A stretch of 64,000 nucleotides of DNA from Planctomycetota bacterium (GTDB lineage Bacteria > Planctomycetota > J058 > JAJDCQ01), in NCBI GenBank assembly GCA_029260755.1, contig JAJDCQ010000213.1, forward strand, positions 86,029 through 150,028. Direction: 5' to 3'. Shown here one piece after another: positions 52,337-60,955 of this stretch. The first letter of the stretch is position 1. Every line of letters starts with the position of its first letter. The notes beneath the pieces were generated by a model. The model saw nothing but the letters and a program-made list of their open reading frames with translations, searched no databases and was not told the DNA's origin. The translations under genes were made by a program, and so were the position numbers.

Positions 52337-53869
52337 GTGCAGGCCCCGCCCGTGGCGATCCTGTTCTGCAGCACCGGTCCGACCCAGGGCGCGCTCCACG
52401 AGGTCACCGACTACACCGTCCTCGGGCGCGTCGGGTCGTGCGACATCAAGGTCAATGACGGCCAGGCGAGCCGCGAGCACGCCGCCGTCGTGCCGAGCGA
52501 CGGGCAGTGGTTCGTCACCGACCTCGGCAGCCGCAACGGGACCCTCCACAACGACGAGGAGGTCCAGAACGAGCGGCGCCTGCGGTCGGGCGACCGGATC
52601 GCGATCGGCGACACGACCTACGTCTTCTTCGAGGGCGACCGCGCGCCGCTCCCCGGCGAGAACCTCGGCCCGTTCGAGATCATCGAACCGATCCGGCGCA
52701 AGGGCGAGGGCTTCATCTACAAGGCCCGCCAGAAGAAGCTCGACCGGATCGTCGCGCTGCTCGTCCTGTCGTCGGAGTACTCCGAGGACCCCGACTACGT
52801 GAAGGAGTTCCAGCGGACGGCCCGCGCCACCGGCGACCTGAGCCACCCGAGCGTCCTCCAGCTCTACGACATCGGAAAGGAGAACGGGTTCCGCTACGCC
52901 GTCCAGGAGTTCTTCGACGGCCTCACCCTCCGGGAACGCCTCGAGCGGGGAGAGCGCTTCCCGCCCGAGCGGACGATCCCGCTCCTGACCCAGCTCGCCG
53001 AGGCGCTCGCCGCGATCCACAAGCGCGACATGATCCACGGCAACCTGACGCCGGAGAGCATCCTCGTCAGCGACGACAGCCGGGTGAAGCTCACCGACGT
53101 CCGGAAGGCACGGCTCGCGGGCAAGCTGGCCGCCGACGATGAGGACGCCCTCTTCCTCGCCCGGTACGTGTCGCCCGAAGAGGCGCGCTACATCGAGCTG
53201 ACGCCGGCCTCCGACATCTACTCGCTCGGATGCGTCGCCTTCCATCTCCTCACCGGGCGGACGCCGATCGACGGGACCAACGTCGGCAGCGTCCTGCGAC
53301 GACACGCCCGCGAGAAGGCCGAGCCGCTCCGCGGCGTGGTCGAGGACGCGCCCGAGGGGCTCTGCTTCCTCGTCGACCGGATGCTCGCCAAGAGCAGCGC
53401 CGAGCGGCCTCAGTCGGCGACCGAGGTGATCGAGCTGCTCGAGAGCGCGCACAAGAGCGGGGCGCCGTCCGCCCGGGCGAGCCGCGCGAGCAGCAGCGGG
53501 GCGAACAAGGCCGGGCGACGCCCCTCCGACCGCGTCCGGCGTCCGTCGGCCGAGAAGCGCGCGAGCGGCGAGCAGCGTCGGGCGAGCGGCGAGCAACGTC
53601 GGGCGAGCGGCGAGCAACGCGTCCGTCGATCGGCGGATGCGGCGCCAGCGGCGGCACCCGTCGCGGCGCCGGCGGCCGTGGCCGCCCTCCCCGCGCCGGC
53701 GCCCGCGCCGGCCATCGAGCCGGACGCGGACCCCGACGAGGCGACGGCCGGCGTCTTCGGCTCGTTCCTCGACGTGATCGTCCTGATCGTCGTCATGGGC
53801 CTCGTCTTCGCGATCGCGAGCGAGGCGGCCCGGCTGGTGTTGCGGTTGTCGGCCGGCGACGGCTCGTAG
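52337..53869 (+). CDS. FHA domain-pseudokinase membrane protein
   Basis: The protein is 510 residues from GTG 52337; GTG 52352 or ATG 52241 are alternatives. The FHA domain (about 26-100) keeps its phosphothreonine-binding residues: GR (30-31), S-x-x-H (45-48) and NG (67-68). The kinase-fold domain (about 112-390) has lost its chemistry: the VAIK lysine is Leu142, HRD is HGN (234-236), DFG is DVR (254-256) and KPxN is TPES. SPEE, DIYSLGCVAFHLLTG and the C-lobe remain. A basic tail with three RASGEQR repeats and an Ala/Pro linker leads to one C-terminal membrane helix. It probably docks phosphorylated partners rather than phosphorylating them. Confidence 0.87.
   Translation: MQAPPVAILFCSTGPTQGALHEVTDYTVLGRVGSCDIKVNDGQASREHAAVVPSDGQWFVTDLGSRNGTLHNDEEVQNERRLRSGDRIAIGDTTYVFFEGDRAPLPGENLGPFEIIEPIRRKGEGFIYKARQKKLDRIVALLVLSSEYSEDPDYVKEFQRTARATGDLSHPSVLQLYDIGKENGFRYAVQEFFDGLTLRERLERGERFPPERTIPLLTQLAEALAAIHKRDMIHGNLTPESILVSDDSRVKLTDVRKARLAGKLAADDEDALFLARYVSPEEARYIELTPASDIYSLGCVAFHLLTGRTPIDGTNVGSVLRRHAREKAEPLRGVVEDAPEGLCFLVDRMLAKSSAERPQSATEVIELLESAHKSGAPSARASRASSSGANKAGRRPSDRVRRPSAEKRASGEQRRASGEQRRASGEQRVRRSADAAPAAAPVAAPAAVAALPAPAPAPAIEPDADPDEATAGVFGSFLDVIVLIVVMGLVFAIASEAARLVLRLSAGDGS
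53561..53620 (+). repeat. 21-base tandem repeat inside the FHA-pseudokinase gene
   Basis: Three copies of GCGAGCGGCGAGCARCGTCG encode RASGEQR. They are nearly identical, so recent expansion is likely. Confidence 0.85.
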
Positions 53870-53890
53870 ACCGGAAACCCGGGGCATCGG

Positions 53891-53907
53891 CTTCGCCTCC
53901 GGCGAAG
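53891..53907 (+). terminator. Terminator-like hairpin
   Basis: CTTCGCC-TCC-GGCGAAG, a perfect 7-bp stem, lies 21 bases after the FHA-pseudokinase stop. No T tract follows. Confidence 0.4.
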
Positions 53908-53913
53908 AAGATG

Positions 53914-53943
53914 AAACCACGGAGGCACGGAGACACCGAGGAG
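53914..53943. repeat. Single arm of a CACGGAGG-type iterated repeat
   Basis: ACCACGGAGGCACGGAGACA is an iterated octamer-like sequence of the same style as the inverted repeats elsewhere in the window. I see no matching second arm nearby. Confidence 0.5.
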
Positions 53944-54170
53944 CTGCTCACGTGCATCGGCCGCCCTGGACCGATCCGTCCGGATCAGCCCGGGAGCAGG
54001 TCGCCTCGTCTTCGACCCGTCGCCGCCTCCTGCCTCGCATCGAGCCGGTCAGGTTCGATCCGCGGTCGGAGCCGTGCGAACCCAACCTCTCGCACCGTGC
54101 GAGAGTCGCGCGCGCGCACAGCCTCGGCTCGGCCCCGGCGTCGCACGGACCCGAACGCTCCGCACCGAGC

Positions 54171-54286
54171 CTCTGGTGTGAATCCAGGGGTCAGGTCCAG
54201 GAATCACACGAGCGAATCTGTCGCAGCAGCTGGTGTGACCCGGCCCCTCTGGTGTGAATCCTGGACCTGACCCCTGGATTCACGCG
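54171..54286. repeat. REP-like inverted pair with GGGGTCAGGTCCAG core
   Basis: Arms at about 54177-54208 and 54252-54283 are reverse complements with the core GAATCCAGGGGTCAGGTCC. Each arm is also partly palindromic (GTGAATCC...GGATTCAC), and CCTCTGGTGTGAATCC appears directly at both 54171 and 54246. The core recurs at 63966-63980. In the 811-base gap 53870-54681 I see this pair, the hairpin and single arm above, and no convincing gene. 54290-54681 shows nothing that I can support. Confidence 0.7.
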
Positions 54287-54681
54287 CATCGCCGACGGAG
54301 GCGAGACGGTCGGCCGCGTGGCCACCGCGGTCAGCGAGTGATCGGACGGCTCGCCGTCATGGCGGTGGTCGATGGGCGCACGCCGCGGAGTTGCGCCGCG
54401 CGACGAAAGAAGGCGCCGGCCTCGGGTGACCACGCGTGGATGGCGACCCGGACGCCACGCCCGCAGGAGGCGCTCGTACTCTTGCCCCTGCGGGCTGGCG
54501 CGCAGCCGCGCGATGCGAGGTTCGGTCGCGGGCGCGGAGCGCGGATCGAACCGCCCCGGCTCGATGCGAGGCTGCCGGCTACTTCCAGAGGTCCCACTCG
54601 GCGACCTGCTCCCGAGATCGTCGGGAGCCGATCCGCGATGATCGAGAGAGCGAGAGAGACTCCGGGCCGGCCGGGCCTGAG

Positions 54682-55323
54682 CTACGGCGGCCCTTCGCTC
54701 TTCGTCGGGGAGGCCGTCGAGGCGAGCTGTCGACGGGCGAGCTCACTCATCCTGGCGTAGACGGCCCCCTCGGCGAACGGGAGCAGGATGGGCAGACCCG
54801 TCGCCGCGATCGGCCAGACCCAGAGAGGGAGGCGGCCCATCGGTCCGTCGTAGGGGTGACCGGTGGTTCGGACGCCTCGATCGGCGAGCGCCCAGGCGGC
54901 GAGTCTCCAGACCTGGAGGAAGACCAACGCGACCAGCCGTGCTTGCTCGTCCGCCGAGAGCGAGGTCAGGACCAGCAGCCCGAGGTCGAACCGACGCTGG
55001 GCGATCATCGTGATCATGCTGTAGCCCGCGATCGCCACCGCGACCGCCAGGAGCGCGCCGGCCGCGCGAAGGGCCCAGCCGTGCCTCGGCCGGGGCCCGA
55101 GATCGAGTCCGATGAGCGGCACCGCGACCGCCAGCCCGACGCTCGTCACGGTCATCCAGATCGCCAGCGACGTGAGCGGTGCTGCCGAGAGCTCGCGCGA
55201 GAGGATCACGAAGAGCGTGCCGAGATGGACGATGACGAGGATGAGGGTCAGAGCGCTCGCGGTCGCGGAGACCGTCAGCTCTCGCCAGAGCCGAGGCGGG
55301 CGCGTCGCGGGCGTCTCGATCAT
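54682..55323 (-). CDS. Small membrane protein, paralogue of the preceding gene
   Basis: The protein is 213 residues with four or five membrane helices. The motif VFLQVWRLAAWALADRGVRT is shared with the upstream gene (SLFVQVWRLSVWGIASHGVR), as is an RTTGxPF/Y step, showing duplication. The family is not recognised. Its ATG overlaps the upstream stop by four bases. It is the last gene of the coupled ABC1 operon. Confidence 0.75.
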   Translation of the reverse strand: MIETPATRPPRLWRELTVSATASALTLILVIVHLGTLFVILSRELSAAPLTSLAIWMTVTSVGLAVAVPLIGLDLGPRPRHGWALRAAGALLAVAVAIAGYSMITMIAQRRFDLGLLVLTSLSADEQARLVALVFLQVWRLAAWALADRGVRTTGHPYDGPMGRLPLWVWPIAATGLPILLPFAEGAVYARMSELARRQLASTASPTKSEGPP

Positions 55324-55994
55324 GGCGACGGCTCATCGCCGATCGCGTCGGCGTGACCCGCGCCGGTTGGCGACTCGGCCGCCGCGCCGAGGCGGCGACG
55401 GGCGACATCGCGGAGTCGTGCGTGGAGCGCGGCCTCGCCGAACGGCAGGGGGACGAGGAAGAACACCCCCGCGGCGAGCCAGAGCACGATCGGGATGCGA
55501 TCGAACGGCGCGCTCTGAAATGGTCGGCCCGTCGTTCGGACTCCGTGACTCGCGATTCCCCAGACCGAGAGTCGCCACACCTGGACGAACAGGGACGCGA
55601 CGACGGCGCTGAAGGCGTGGCGATGCGTCAACGCCTCCACCACGCCGGCGGGACTCTCGATCGCTCCGCGATCGACGGCGAGACTCACGATCGCGGCGGT
55701 GGCGGGCGAGGCCAGCCCGATCACGACGCCGGCGCTCCGGAGCGCCCAGGAGGGACGCTCGATCAGCGGCACCGCGATCGCGAGCCCCGCCGTCGTCACC
55801 ACGAGCCAGGTGCAGAGACCCGGAATCGCGCCGCGGACCGCCGGGTACCGGTCGGCGGCTCGCGGGTGGTCATCGAAGTACGGCGCGGTCGCCAAGAAGC
55901 CGCACAGGCAGACCACGTCGACGAGGACGACGATGAGCCCGGCGAGCCCCGAGATTCCGAGCTCCCGGAGGGGGACCTGGCGCTCGGGGCTCAC
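55320..55994 (-). CDS. Small membrane protein
   Basis: The protein is 224 residues from GTG 55994, which overlaps the upstream stop (GTGA). It has four or five membrane helices, with QVWRLSVWGIASHGVRTTGR in common with the next gene. The C-terminus (ALHARLRDVARRRLG) also matches its paralogue's AVYARMSELARRQL. The function is unknown. It is the third gene of the ABC1 operon. Confidence 0.75.
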   Translation of the reverse strand: MSPERQVPLRELGISGLAGLIVVLVDVVCLCGFLATAPYFDDHPRAADRYPAVRGAIPGLCTWLVVTTAGLAIAVPLIERPSWALRSAGVVIGLASPATAAIVSLAVDRGAIESPAGVVEALTHRHAFSAVVASLFVQVWRLSVWGIASHGVRTTGRPFQSAPFDRIPIVLWLAAGVFFLVPLPFGEAALHARLRDVARRRLGAAAESPTGAGHADAIGDEPSP

Positions 55995-56569
55995 CCCCCG
56001 TCGCCCGCCGGCGGTGCGCCGTCGCTCTCGGGCGCTCCGTTCCCCGGCGACGGGGTCGCGCCCTCGCGGGCCGCGGCCGGCTGCGCGTCGCCGTCGGCCT
56101 CCTCGACCTCGATGTCCTCGAAGAGCCTCCCCTCCTTCTTCCTCTGGATCGCGTCGCGGTAGAACTCGGGGAAGATGAGGAAGGTCTGCACCTTGAGGCT
56201 GAAGTAGGAGAAGCCCATCAGGACGGTGACGGTCCAGAGGAACTGGGAGCCGTGCTCGACGAAGATCCGTCCCGGGACGGTCACGATCAGGCCGAGGATG
56301 CAGAGGATGAACGCGTTCCGGATGACGGCGAGCTCGAAGATCTTGTACTCGGGCAGCCGCATCCCCGCCCAGTCGATCCTGGTGAACGGGACCAGCGCGA
56401 AGAAGATCACGACGCACACCCCGCCGTAGAGCAGGCTCAGGAGCGCGTCGATGAAGTGCCAGTCGCGGACGAGCTGGAGCGGCGCCGAGAGGAGGCACGC
56501 CCCGGCGAGGTAGCCGAAGGTGTAGCGGACGTTCAGGAGGAACGCCTGCGTGCGCGTGACGGGGGTCAC
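55991..56569 (-). CDS. Small membrane protein with acidic C-terminal tail
   Basis: The protein is 192 residues from GTG 56569, overlapping the ABC1 kinase stop (GTGA). Three or four membrane helices are followed by FPEFYRDAIQRKKEGRLFED and an acidic/proline-rich disordered tail. The family is not recognised. Coupled translation with the ABC1 kinase suggests a membrane partner. Confidence 0.75.
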   Translation of the reverse strand: MTPVTRTQAFLLNVRYTFGYLAGACLLSAPLQLVRDWHFIDALLSLLYGGVCVVIFFALVPFTRIDWAGMRLPEYKIFELAVIRNAFILCILGLIVTVPGRIFVEHGSQFLWTVTVLMGFSYFSLKVQTFLIFPEFYRDAIQRKKEGRLFEDIEVEEADGDAQPAAAREGATPSPGNGAPESDGAPPAGDGG

Positions 56570-57984
56570 GGCGTGGCGGGCTCGGCGGCGCCCGCTCCGT
56601 CACCCTCGGCCTCGGGCGGCTGCAGGAACGAGAGCGCCAGCCGGTGCCAGTTGATCCGGGAGTCGAGGCGCTTCCAGAAGCACATGAGGCCGAACGTGAC
56701 CCGGTGCAGATAGACGAGGTCGCGCGGCAGCCACACCCCGATCTGCATCGCGAGCTCCCGGCCGCGGCCGTGGAGGCGCTCCATGTACTCCCCCCAGTCG
56801 CCCGGCCAGACGCCGTCGAACGAGAGCGGCTCGGTCGTGAGATACCCCCACTCGACGTAGGCCTCCGCCTTCGAGGTCTCGCGATCCTCGCGCGGCAGGA
56901 TCGACAGCTCGTGGCAGGAGTCGAGGACGAGGTCCTTCTGCCGGGTGATGAGCCCGACCGCCATCTTCCGGTAGCCGCGGAGGAAGTCCTCGGAGAGCCA
57001 TTTCACGCAGCCGAAGTCGATCAGCCCGATCCGGCCGTCGTCGAGGAAGAGGAAGTTCCCGGGATGCGGGTCGGCGTGGAGGAACGCGAGCTCGACCTCC
57101 ATGTGCCAGATCGCGCTGCCGAGCCGGCGCCCCGCCTCGTTCCGCGCCTCCTGGTCGGGCTCGGTCGCGACCCACTCGTCGAGGTGCCGCCCGTAGAGAC
57201 GGTCGGTCGTGAGGCAGAGCCTGCTGCTGTGACTCGCGTGCACGCGCGGGACGACCACCTCGTCCCAACCCTGGAGGAGCTCCCGGCACCGCTCGGTGTT
57301 CTTCGCCTCGTGCTCGTAGTCGAGCTCCTCGGTCAGGCGGTCCTCGACCTCGTCGAGCGCCTCGCGGATGTCGAACTTGTGCCCGGCGAGGCGCATCGGC
57401 TTCGCCAGGAGACGCATCGCCCGGATGTCGGCGCGGACGGTCTCGTCGATCCCGGGATACTGCACCTTCACCGCGACGGGCGTCCCGTCCGGGAGCTCGG
57501 CGGCGTGGACCTGCCCCAGCGAGGCGGCGGCGAGCGGTTTCCGGTCGAACGAGGCGAAGCGCTCGTGCAGCTTGCCGCCGAGCTCGGACTCGACGATGTC
57601 GCGCACGAACGGGAACACCAACGGCGGCGCCTGCGACTGGAACTTGGAGAGGGCGTCCCGGAACTCGTCGGGGATCGCGTCCTCCTGGGTCGAGGCGAAC
57701 TGACCGAGCTTCATCGCGACGCCCCGGAGGTCGCCGACGACCTCGGCGAGGCGGGCCGCGTTCACCTCGCGGGCCCGCTTCTGCGCCTCCTCCGCCTTCC
57801 CGACGAGGCCGCGCATCCTGGCGCCGAGCGAGGTCGCCCCCATCCGCGCGGCGGCCCCGCCGAGGCGGAGGGCGCGGCCGAACATCCCGCGCGGCGTCGC
57901 CGACGGATCGACGGCGCCGGGCTCGTCGTCGTGATGCTCGTCGTTGCGCGGGTCGGAAGGGGGGATCTCGTCAGGCGAAGCCAT
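56566..57984 (-). CDS. ABC1/AarF (UbiB-like) atypical kinase
   Basis: The protein is 472 residues. The ABC1 family marks are all present: GVAMKLGQFAS (the KxGQ motif), the alanine-rich nucleotide loop AAASLGQVH, VAVKVQYPGI (lysine), ELDYEHEAKNTER, HADPHPGN (catalytic loop) and LIDFGCVKWL (DFG). Members are ATPases or kinases tied to isoprenoid lipid handling such as ubiquinone. This one lacks an obvious C-terminal membrane pair, which the three coupled membrane proteins might supply. It is the first gene of a four-gene operon. Confidence 0.92.
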   Translation of the reverse strand: MASPDEIPPSDPRNDEHHDDEPGAVDPSATPRGMFGRALRLGGAAARMGATSLGARMRGLVGKAEEAQKRAREVNAARLAEVVGDLRGVAMKLGQFASTQEDAIPDEFRDALSKFQSQAPPLVFPFVRDIVESELGGKLHERFASFDRKPLAAASLGQVHAAELPDGTPVAVKVQYPGIDETVRADIRAMRLLAKPMRLAGHKFDIREALDEVEDRLTEELDYEHEAKNTERCRELLQGWDEVVVPRVHASHSSRLCLTTDRLYGRHLDEWVATEPDQEARNEAGRRLGSAIWHMEVELAFLHADPHPGNFLFLDDGRIGLIDFGCVKWLSEDFLRGYRKMAVGLITRQKDLVLDSCHELSILPREDRETSKAEAYVEWGYLTTEPLSFDGVWPGDWGEYMERLHGRGRELAMQIGVWLPRDLVYLHRVTFGLMCFWKRLDSRINWHRLALSFLQPPEAEGDGAGAAEPATP

Positions 57985-58031
57985 CGCCGGGCGATCCTAG
58001 CACCTGGCGACGGAGCGCGAAATGGGCCCGC

Positions 58032-59618
58032 TCATCGGAACAGCTCGATCGGGTGGCCGGCTTCCTCGATCGACGTCGTCGACCAGAGGATCGCGACGAG
58101 GCCGATGACGAGGACGGCATACCCGGCCAGGACCAGCACCACCTGCCCGCCCGTCATCGGCGTCTGGAGGGCCTGCCGGACGTGACGGTCGAAGAGCTTC
58201 TCGCGCGCCTCTCGGCGGCGGTCGGTCGTCCGGCCGGGCTGGACGGTGGCGACGAGACCCTGGAAGTGCTCGTGCTCGACGAAGGTCAGTCGCCGCCCGC
58301 CGAGGAGCGGGACGCCGGTCGTGTAGGGCGCGGCGGCCAGATGGACGCCGAGCTCGAGGGCGCCGATGAACAGCATCAGGACGAGCAGCTCGAAGCCGAG
58401 GACGTAGGCGACCGCTCCGCCGAAGAGCAGGGATGCGAAGACGGCGACGGTGCCGATCGTGCTGCCGAGCGAGAAGCTCACGTCGTTGAGGATCCGGCCT
58501 CCGTCGAGCGGCATGATCGGCAGGAGGTTGAAGAGGTTCAGGAGCGCCCCCCACGCGGCCGCGGCGCCGAGGAGGTCGCCCTCCGGCGTGCCGACGCCGA
58601 GCCAGGCGCCGAAGCACAGCGCCGCGAGGATGGAGCCCCAGATCGGACCGTTGATGTCGATGTAGGCGTTCTTCGCGCGCGTCCCGGCGATCCCGTCGGC
58701 GACCGCCGCGCCGCCGATGAAGGGCAGCAGGTAGATCCCGCGCACCGTCACCCCGCTCCGCCACATCGCCCAGACGTGGCCGCACTCGTGGACGCCGACC
58801 ATGACGACGAGGGCGATCGCGAACTTCCAGGAGAACAGGATGGTGTAGACGCCGACCGTGAGGGCGGCCGCGCCGGGCTTGAACGCCTTGAGGAGCTTGA
58901 GCGCCGCTCCGCCGACCTTCGGGACGATCTTGAACGCGAGAGCGATCAGGCCCCACGCGGGCGCGAGGGCGCCGGGCGGCGCCTCGCGGGCGGCCTCGGC
59001 CGCGGCGGCGTCGGTCGTCACGACGGCGGGCCCGTCGGCCGCTTCGGCGGCCGCCGGCGTCGACGTCTCGGGCGCCGGCGCGTGCCAGGCATCGGGGTAG
59101 ACGCCCTCGCTGCTCGTCCGGGCGGCGACGATCGCGAGGAGGAGCGACGCCTCCGCGGTGTTGAACGCCTCGCCGAGGCGGGACGATCCGTGATACGGCG
59201 AGAAGTCGCCGAAGACGATCCGGCGCCCGTCGGCCGCCTCGACCGCGACGACCCGGAGCGGCGTCTGAGCCGGCCCGTCGGCGCGCTGCGGAGCGACGAC
59301 GTCGAACCGGATCGAGGCGACCTCGTCCCATTCGATCCGGATGGCGCGGCCGACGTCGAGGATCGCGGCGGCGTCGGCGACGATCCCCTCCCGGAGATGG
59401 TGCGTCAACACGCGGACGAGGAACCAGGCGAGGCCGATCCCGGCGGCGATCGGCAGGACGTGGTCGAGGCTGCTCGCCAACCCGAGCCCGGCCCAGGCGA
59501 GGACCGAGACACCGACCGCGCCGAGGACGAGGCCGGTCAGACGGGGTCGGAACGCGGCGACGAGCGGCCGGGGCGGGGCGCCGTCAGCCGTGGGCGGCGG
59601 GGATTCGGAATCCCTCAT
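58032..59618 (-). CDS. Site-2 protease-type (M50) membrane metallopeptidase
   Basis: The protein is 528 residues. The zinc motif is HECGH (277-281) and the second metal motif is LLPIMPLDGGRILND near 371, with the Asp kept. Several membrane helices flank both. The N-terminal 160 residues contain two helices and a PH-like beta domain (IRIEWDEVASIRFD), then an Ala-rich linker. It should cut membrane proteins within the bilayer, for example an anti-sigma factor. The start overlaps the 3' end of the upstream membrane gene by 35 bases. Confidence 0.9.
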   Translation of the reverse strand: MRDSESPPPTADGAPPRPLVAAFRPRLTGLVLGAVGVSVLAWAGLGLASSLDHVLPIAAGIGLAWFLVRVLTHHLREGIVADAAAILDVGRAIRIEWDEVASIRFDVVAPQRADGPAQTPLRVVAVEAADGRRIVFGDFSPYHGSSRLGEAFNTAEASLLLAIVAARTSSEGVYPDAWHAPAPETSTPAAAEAADGPAVVTTDAAAAEAAREAPPGALAPAWGLIALAFKIVPKVGGAALKLLKAFKPGAAALTVGVYTILFSWKFAIALVVMVGVHECGHVWAMWRSGVTVRGIYLLPFIGGAAVADGIAGTRAKNAYIDINGPIWGSILAALCFGAWLGVGTPEGDLLGAAAAWGALLNLFNLLPIMPLDGGRILNDVSFSLGSTIGTVAVFASLLFGGAVAYVLGFELLVLMLFIGALELGVHLAAAPYTTGVPLLGGRRLTFVEHEHFQGLVATVQPGRTTDRRREAREKLFDRHVRQALQTPMTGGQVVLVLAGYAVLVIGLVAILWSTTSIEEAGHPIELFR

Positions 59619-60237
59619 AGATGGCGATCGCGCAGATCACGAGGCTGAAGCTCGTGAAGGTGGTCGTGAAGGTGCCGATGATCGAGACGACGATCACCAG
59701 GATCCACTCGGCGCCGTCCTTCGGCCAGACGGCCTCCTTGCTCTCCGATGACTCCGCCGCGGCGCTCTCCGCGGCCGCGGGCTCGTCCGGCGACGGCGGG
59801 GGAGCATCGACGTTGGCGAGCTCGCCCGTCAGGATGATCAGGGCGATGAAGCAGAGGATCTGGCCGAAGAAGTAGCCGTAGGCGCCGGCGAGCGCGCCGA
59901 CGACCTGCGCCCCGCGCCCGCGGCCCCCGCTCGCCGCGCCGGTGCCGGCGAGGAGGCCGACGACGATCGCGATGAGGCCGAGCTCGTAGCGGCTGATCGC
60001 CACGACGACGGCCCAGAGGATCGCGCCGACGGTCGCGAGGAGAAACGCCATCGCGATCGACCGGAGCGGCCTCCACGGCGGCGCCGGCGGCGCGTCGACG
60101 GCCTCGAACGCGGCGAGCGCGTCCTGCGTCGCCGCGTCCGGCATGATGATCTCGGGGCCCTTGCGCGGGGCTCCGGCGCCGTCGAGCGCGTCCGCGGACG
60201 CGTCCTCGGGCGAGGGGGACCGGTCATCGATCGACAT
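59584..60237 (-). CDS. Membrane protein of unknown function
   Basis: The protein is 217 residues. An acidic N-terminal 60 residues are followed by five or so membrane helices (SIAMAFLLATVGAILWAVVV, IAIVVGLLAGTGAASGGRGR, YFFGQILCFIALIILTG) and, after a Glu/Ala spacer, a final pair. The GAxSGGRGRGAQ loop and an ILCFIALII helix recall a family of planctomycete membrane proteins, but I cannot name it. It overlaps the start of the site-2 protease by 35 bases, so the two are co-expressed. Confidence 0.75.
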   Translation of the reverse strand: MSIDDRSPSPEDASADALDGAGAPRKGPEIIMPDAATQDALAAFEAVDAPPAPPWRPLRSIAMAFLLATVGAILWAVVVAISRYELGLIAIVVGLLAGTGAASGGRGRGAQVVGALAGAYGYFFGQILCFIALIILTGELANVDAPPPSPDEPAAAESAAAESSESKEAVWPKDGAEWILVIVVSIIGTFTTTFTSFSLVICAIAIYEGFRIPAAHG

Positions 60238-60373
60238 GCGGCCAGCCTCGACGCCCGCGTCGCGCGGGCGAGCGCCGCGAGGCTACTGGGTCGACAAGCC
60301 CAACGCAACAGTCGGGATGCGACGGCGCGACAGGGGAGGGCATCCGAGCTCGTCTGAGGGTAAGGTGAAGACC

Positions 60374-60925
60374 ATGCATCCACGCGACCGAGGAGAGAGA
60401 CGGAGCCGCCGCGAGCGCGCCGACGAGGACCGGCGGCGGCATCCGCCCAAGCCGCGCAAGGCAACCCGTCCGCCCGATGGGTTCGGGGAGCTGCTCCGGA
60501 TCGAGCTCGAGACGGTCGGCTTCGCCCTCGTCGAGCTCGACCTGCGCGGCACGACGATCGAGGTCACCGCCGAGCTCGCCACCGCGTCCGGTCCGACGAG
60601 CGGCATCTCGATCGAGGACTGCACCCGGATCACGCGCCTGATCCACGAGCTGCTCGAGAGCAAGGACGTCGACCCAGAGCAGCTCGACGTCATCGTCGCA
60701 TCGCCCGGCCTCGACCGCCGCCTCCACACCGGCGCCGACCTCACCCGCTTCGCGGGGAGCCAGATCGCGATGCGCTTGCACGAGGCGCGCGACGGGCGGC
60801 GCAACTGGAAGGGGGAGCTCCTCGGCGGCGACGACGAGATGGTCCGGTTCCGTACAGACCAAGGGCCGGAGCTCGAGGTCGCCCTTTCGGACGTCGCCGA
60901 GATCCGGCTCGTTCCCCAGTTCTAG
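60374..60925 (+). CDS. rimP: Ribosome maturation factor RimP
   Basis: The protein is 183 residues. A basic N-terminal extension of about 35 residues precedes the RimP fold: GFALVELDLRG, ISIEDCTRITRLIHELLE, the signature DVIVASPGLDRRL and the C-terminal SH3-like strand set ending VALSDVAEIRLVP. It acts in 30S subunit assembly. ATG 60374 has AAGGTG seven bases upstream. RimP usually sits in a nusA-infB operon; here it is alone between divergent and convergent neighbours, which is unusual. Confidence 0.87.
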   Translation: MHPRDRGERRSRRERADEDRRRHPPKPRKATRPPDGFGELLRIELETVGFALVELDLRGTTIEVTAELATASGPTSGISIEDCTRITRLIHELLESKDVDPEQLDVIVASPGLDRRLHTGADLTRFAGSQIAMRLHEARDGRRNWKGELLGGDDEMVRFRTDQGPELEVALSDVAEIRLVPQF

Positions 60926-60929
60926 CGAG

Positions 60930-60943
60930 ATCCCCGAGGGGAT
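60930..60943. terminator. Terminator-like hairpin between convergent genes
   Basis: ATCCCCGAGGGGAT, a short GC-rich palindrome, lies four bases after the rimP stop and before the end of the convergent Gly-rich gene. It could serve both strands. There is no T tract. Confidence 0.35.
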
Positions 60944-60955
60944 GGCGCCGGTGCT

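Noticed and set aside
54040..54075. tRNA-like GGTTCGATCC
   Set aside because: The flanking bases do not form a T stem and no acceptor or anticodon arm fits.
54254..54760. Gene in the 53870-54681 gap
   Set aside because: Open frames there start in the REP-like repeat, lack ribosome sites and family motifs, and run into the antisense of a real gene.
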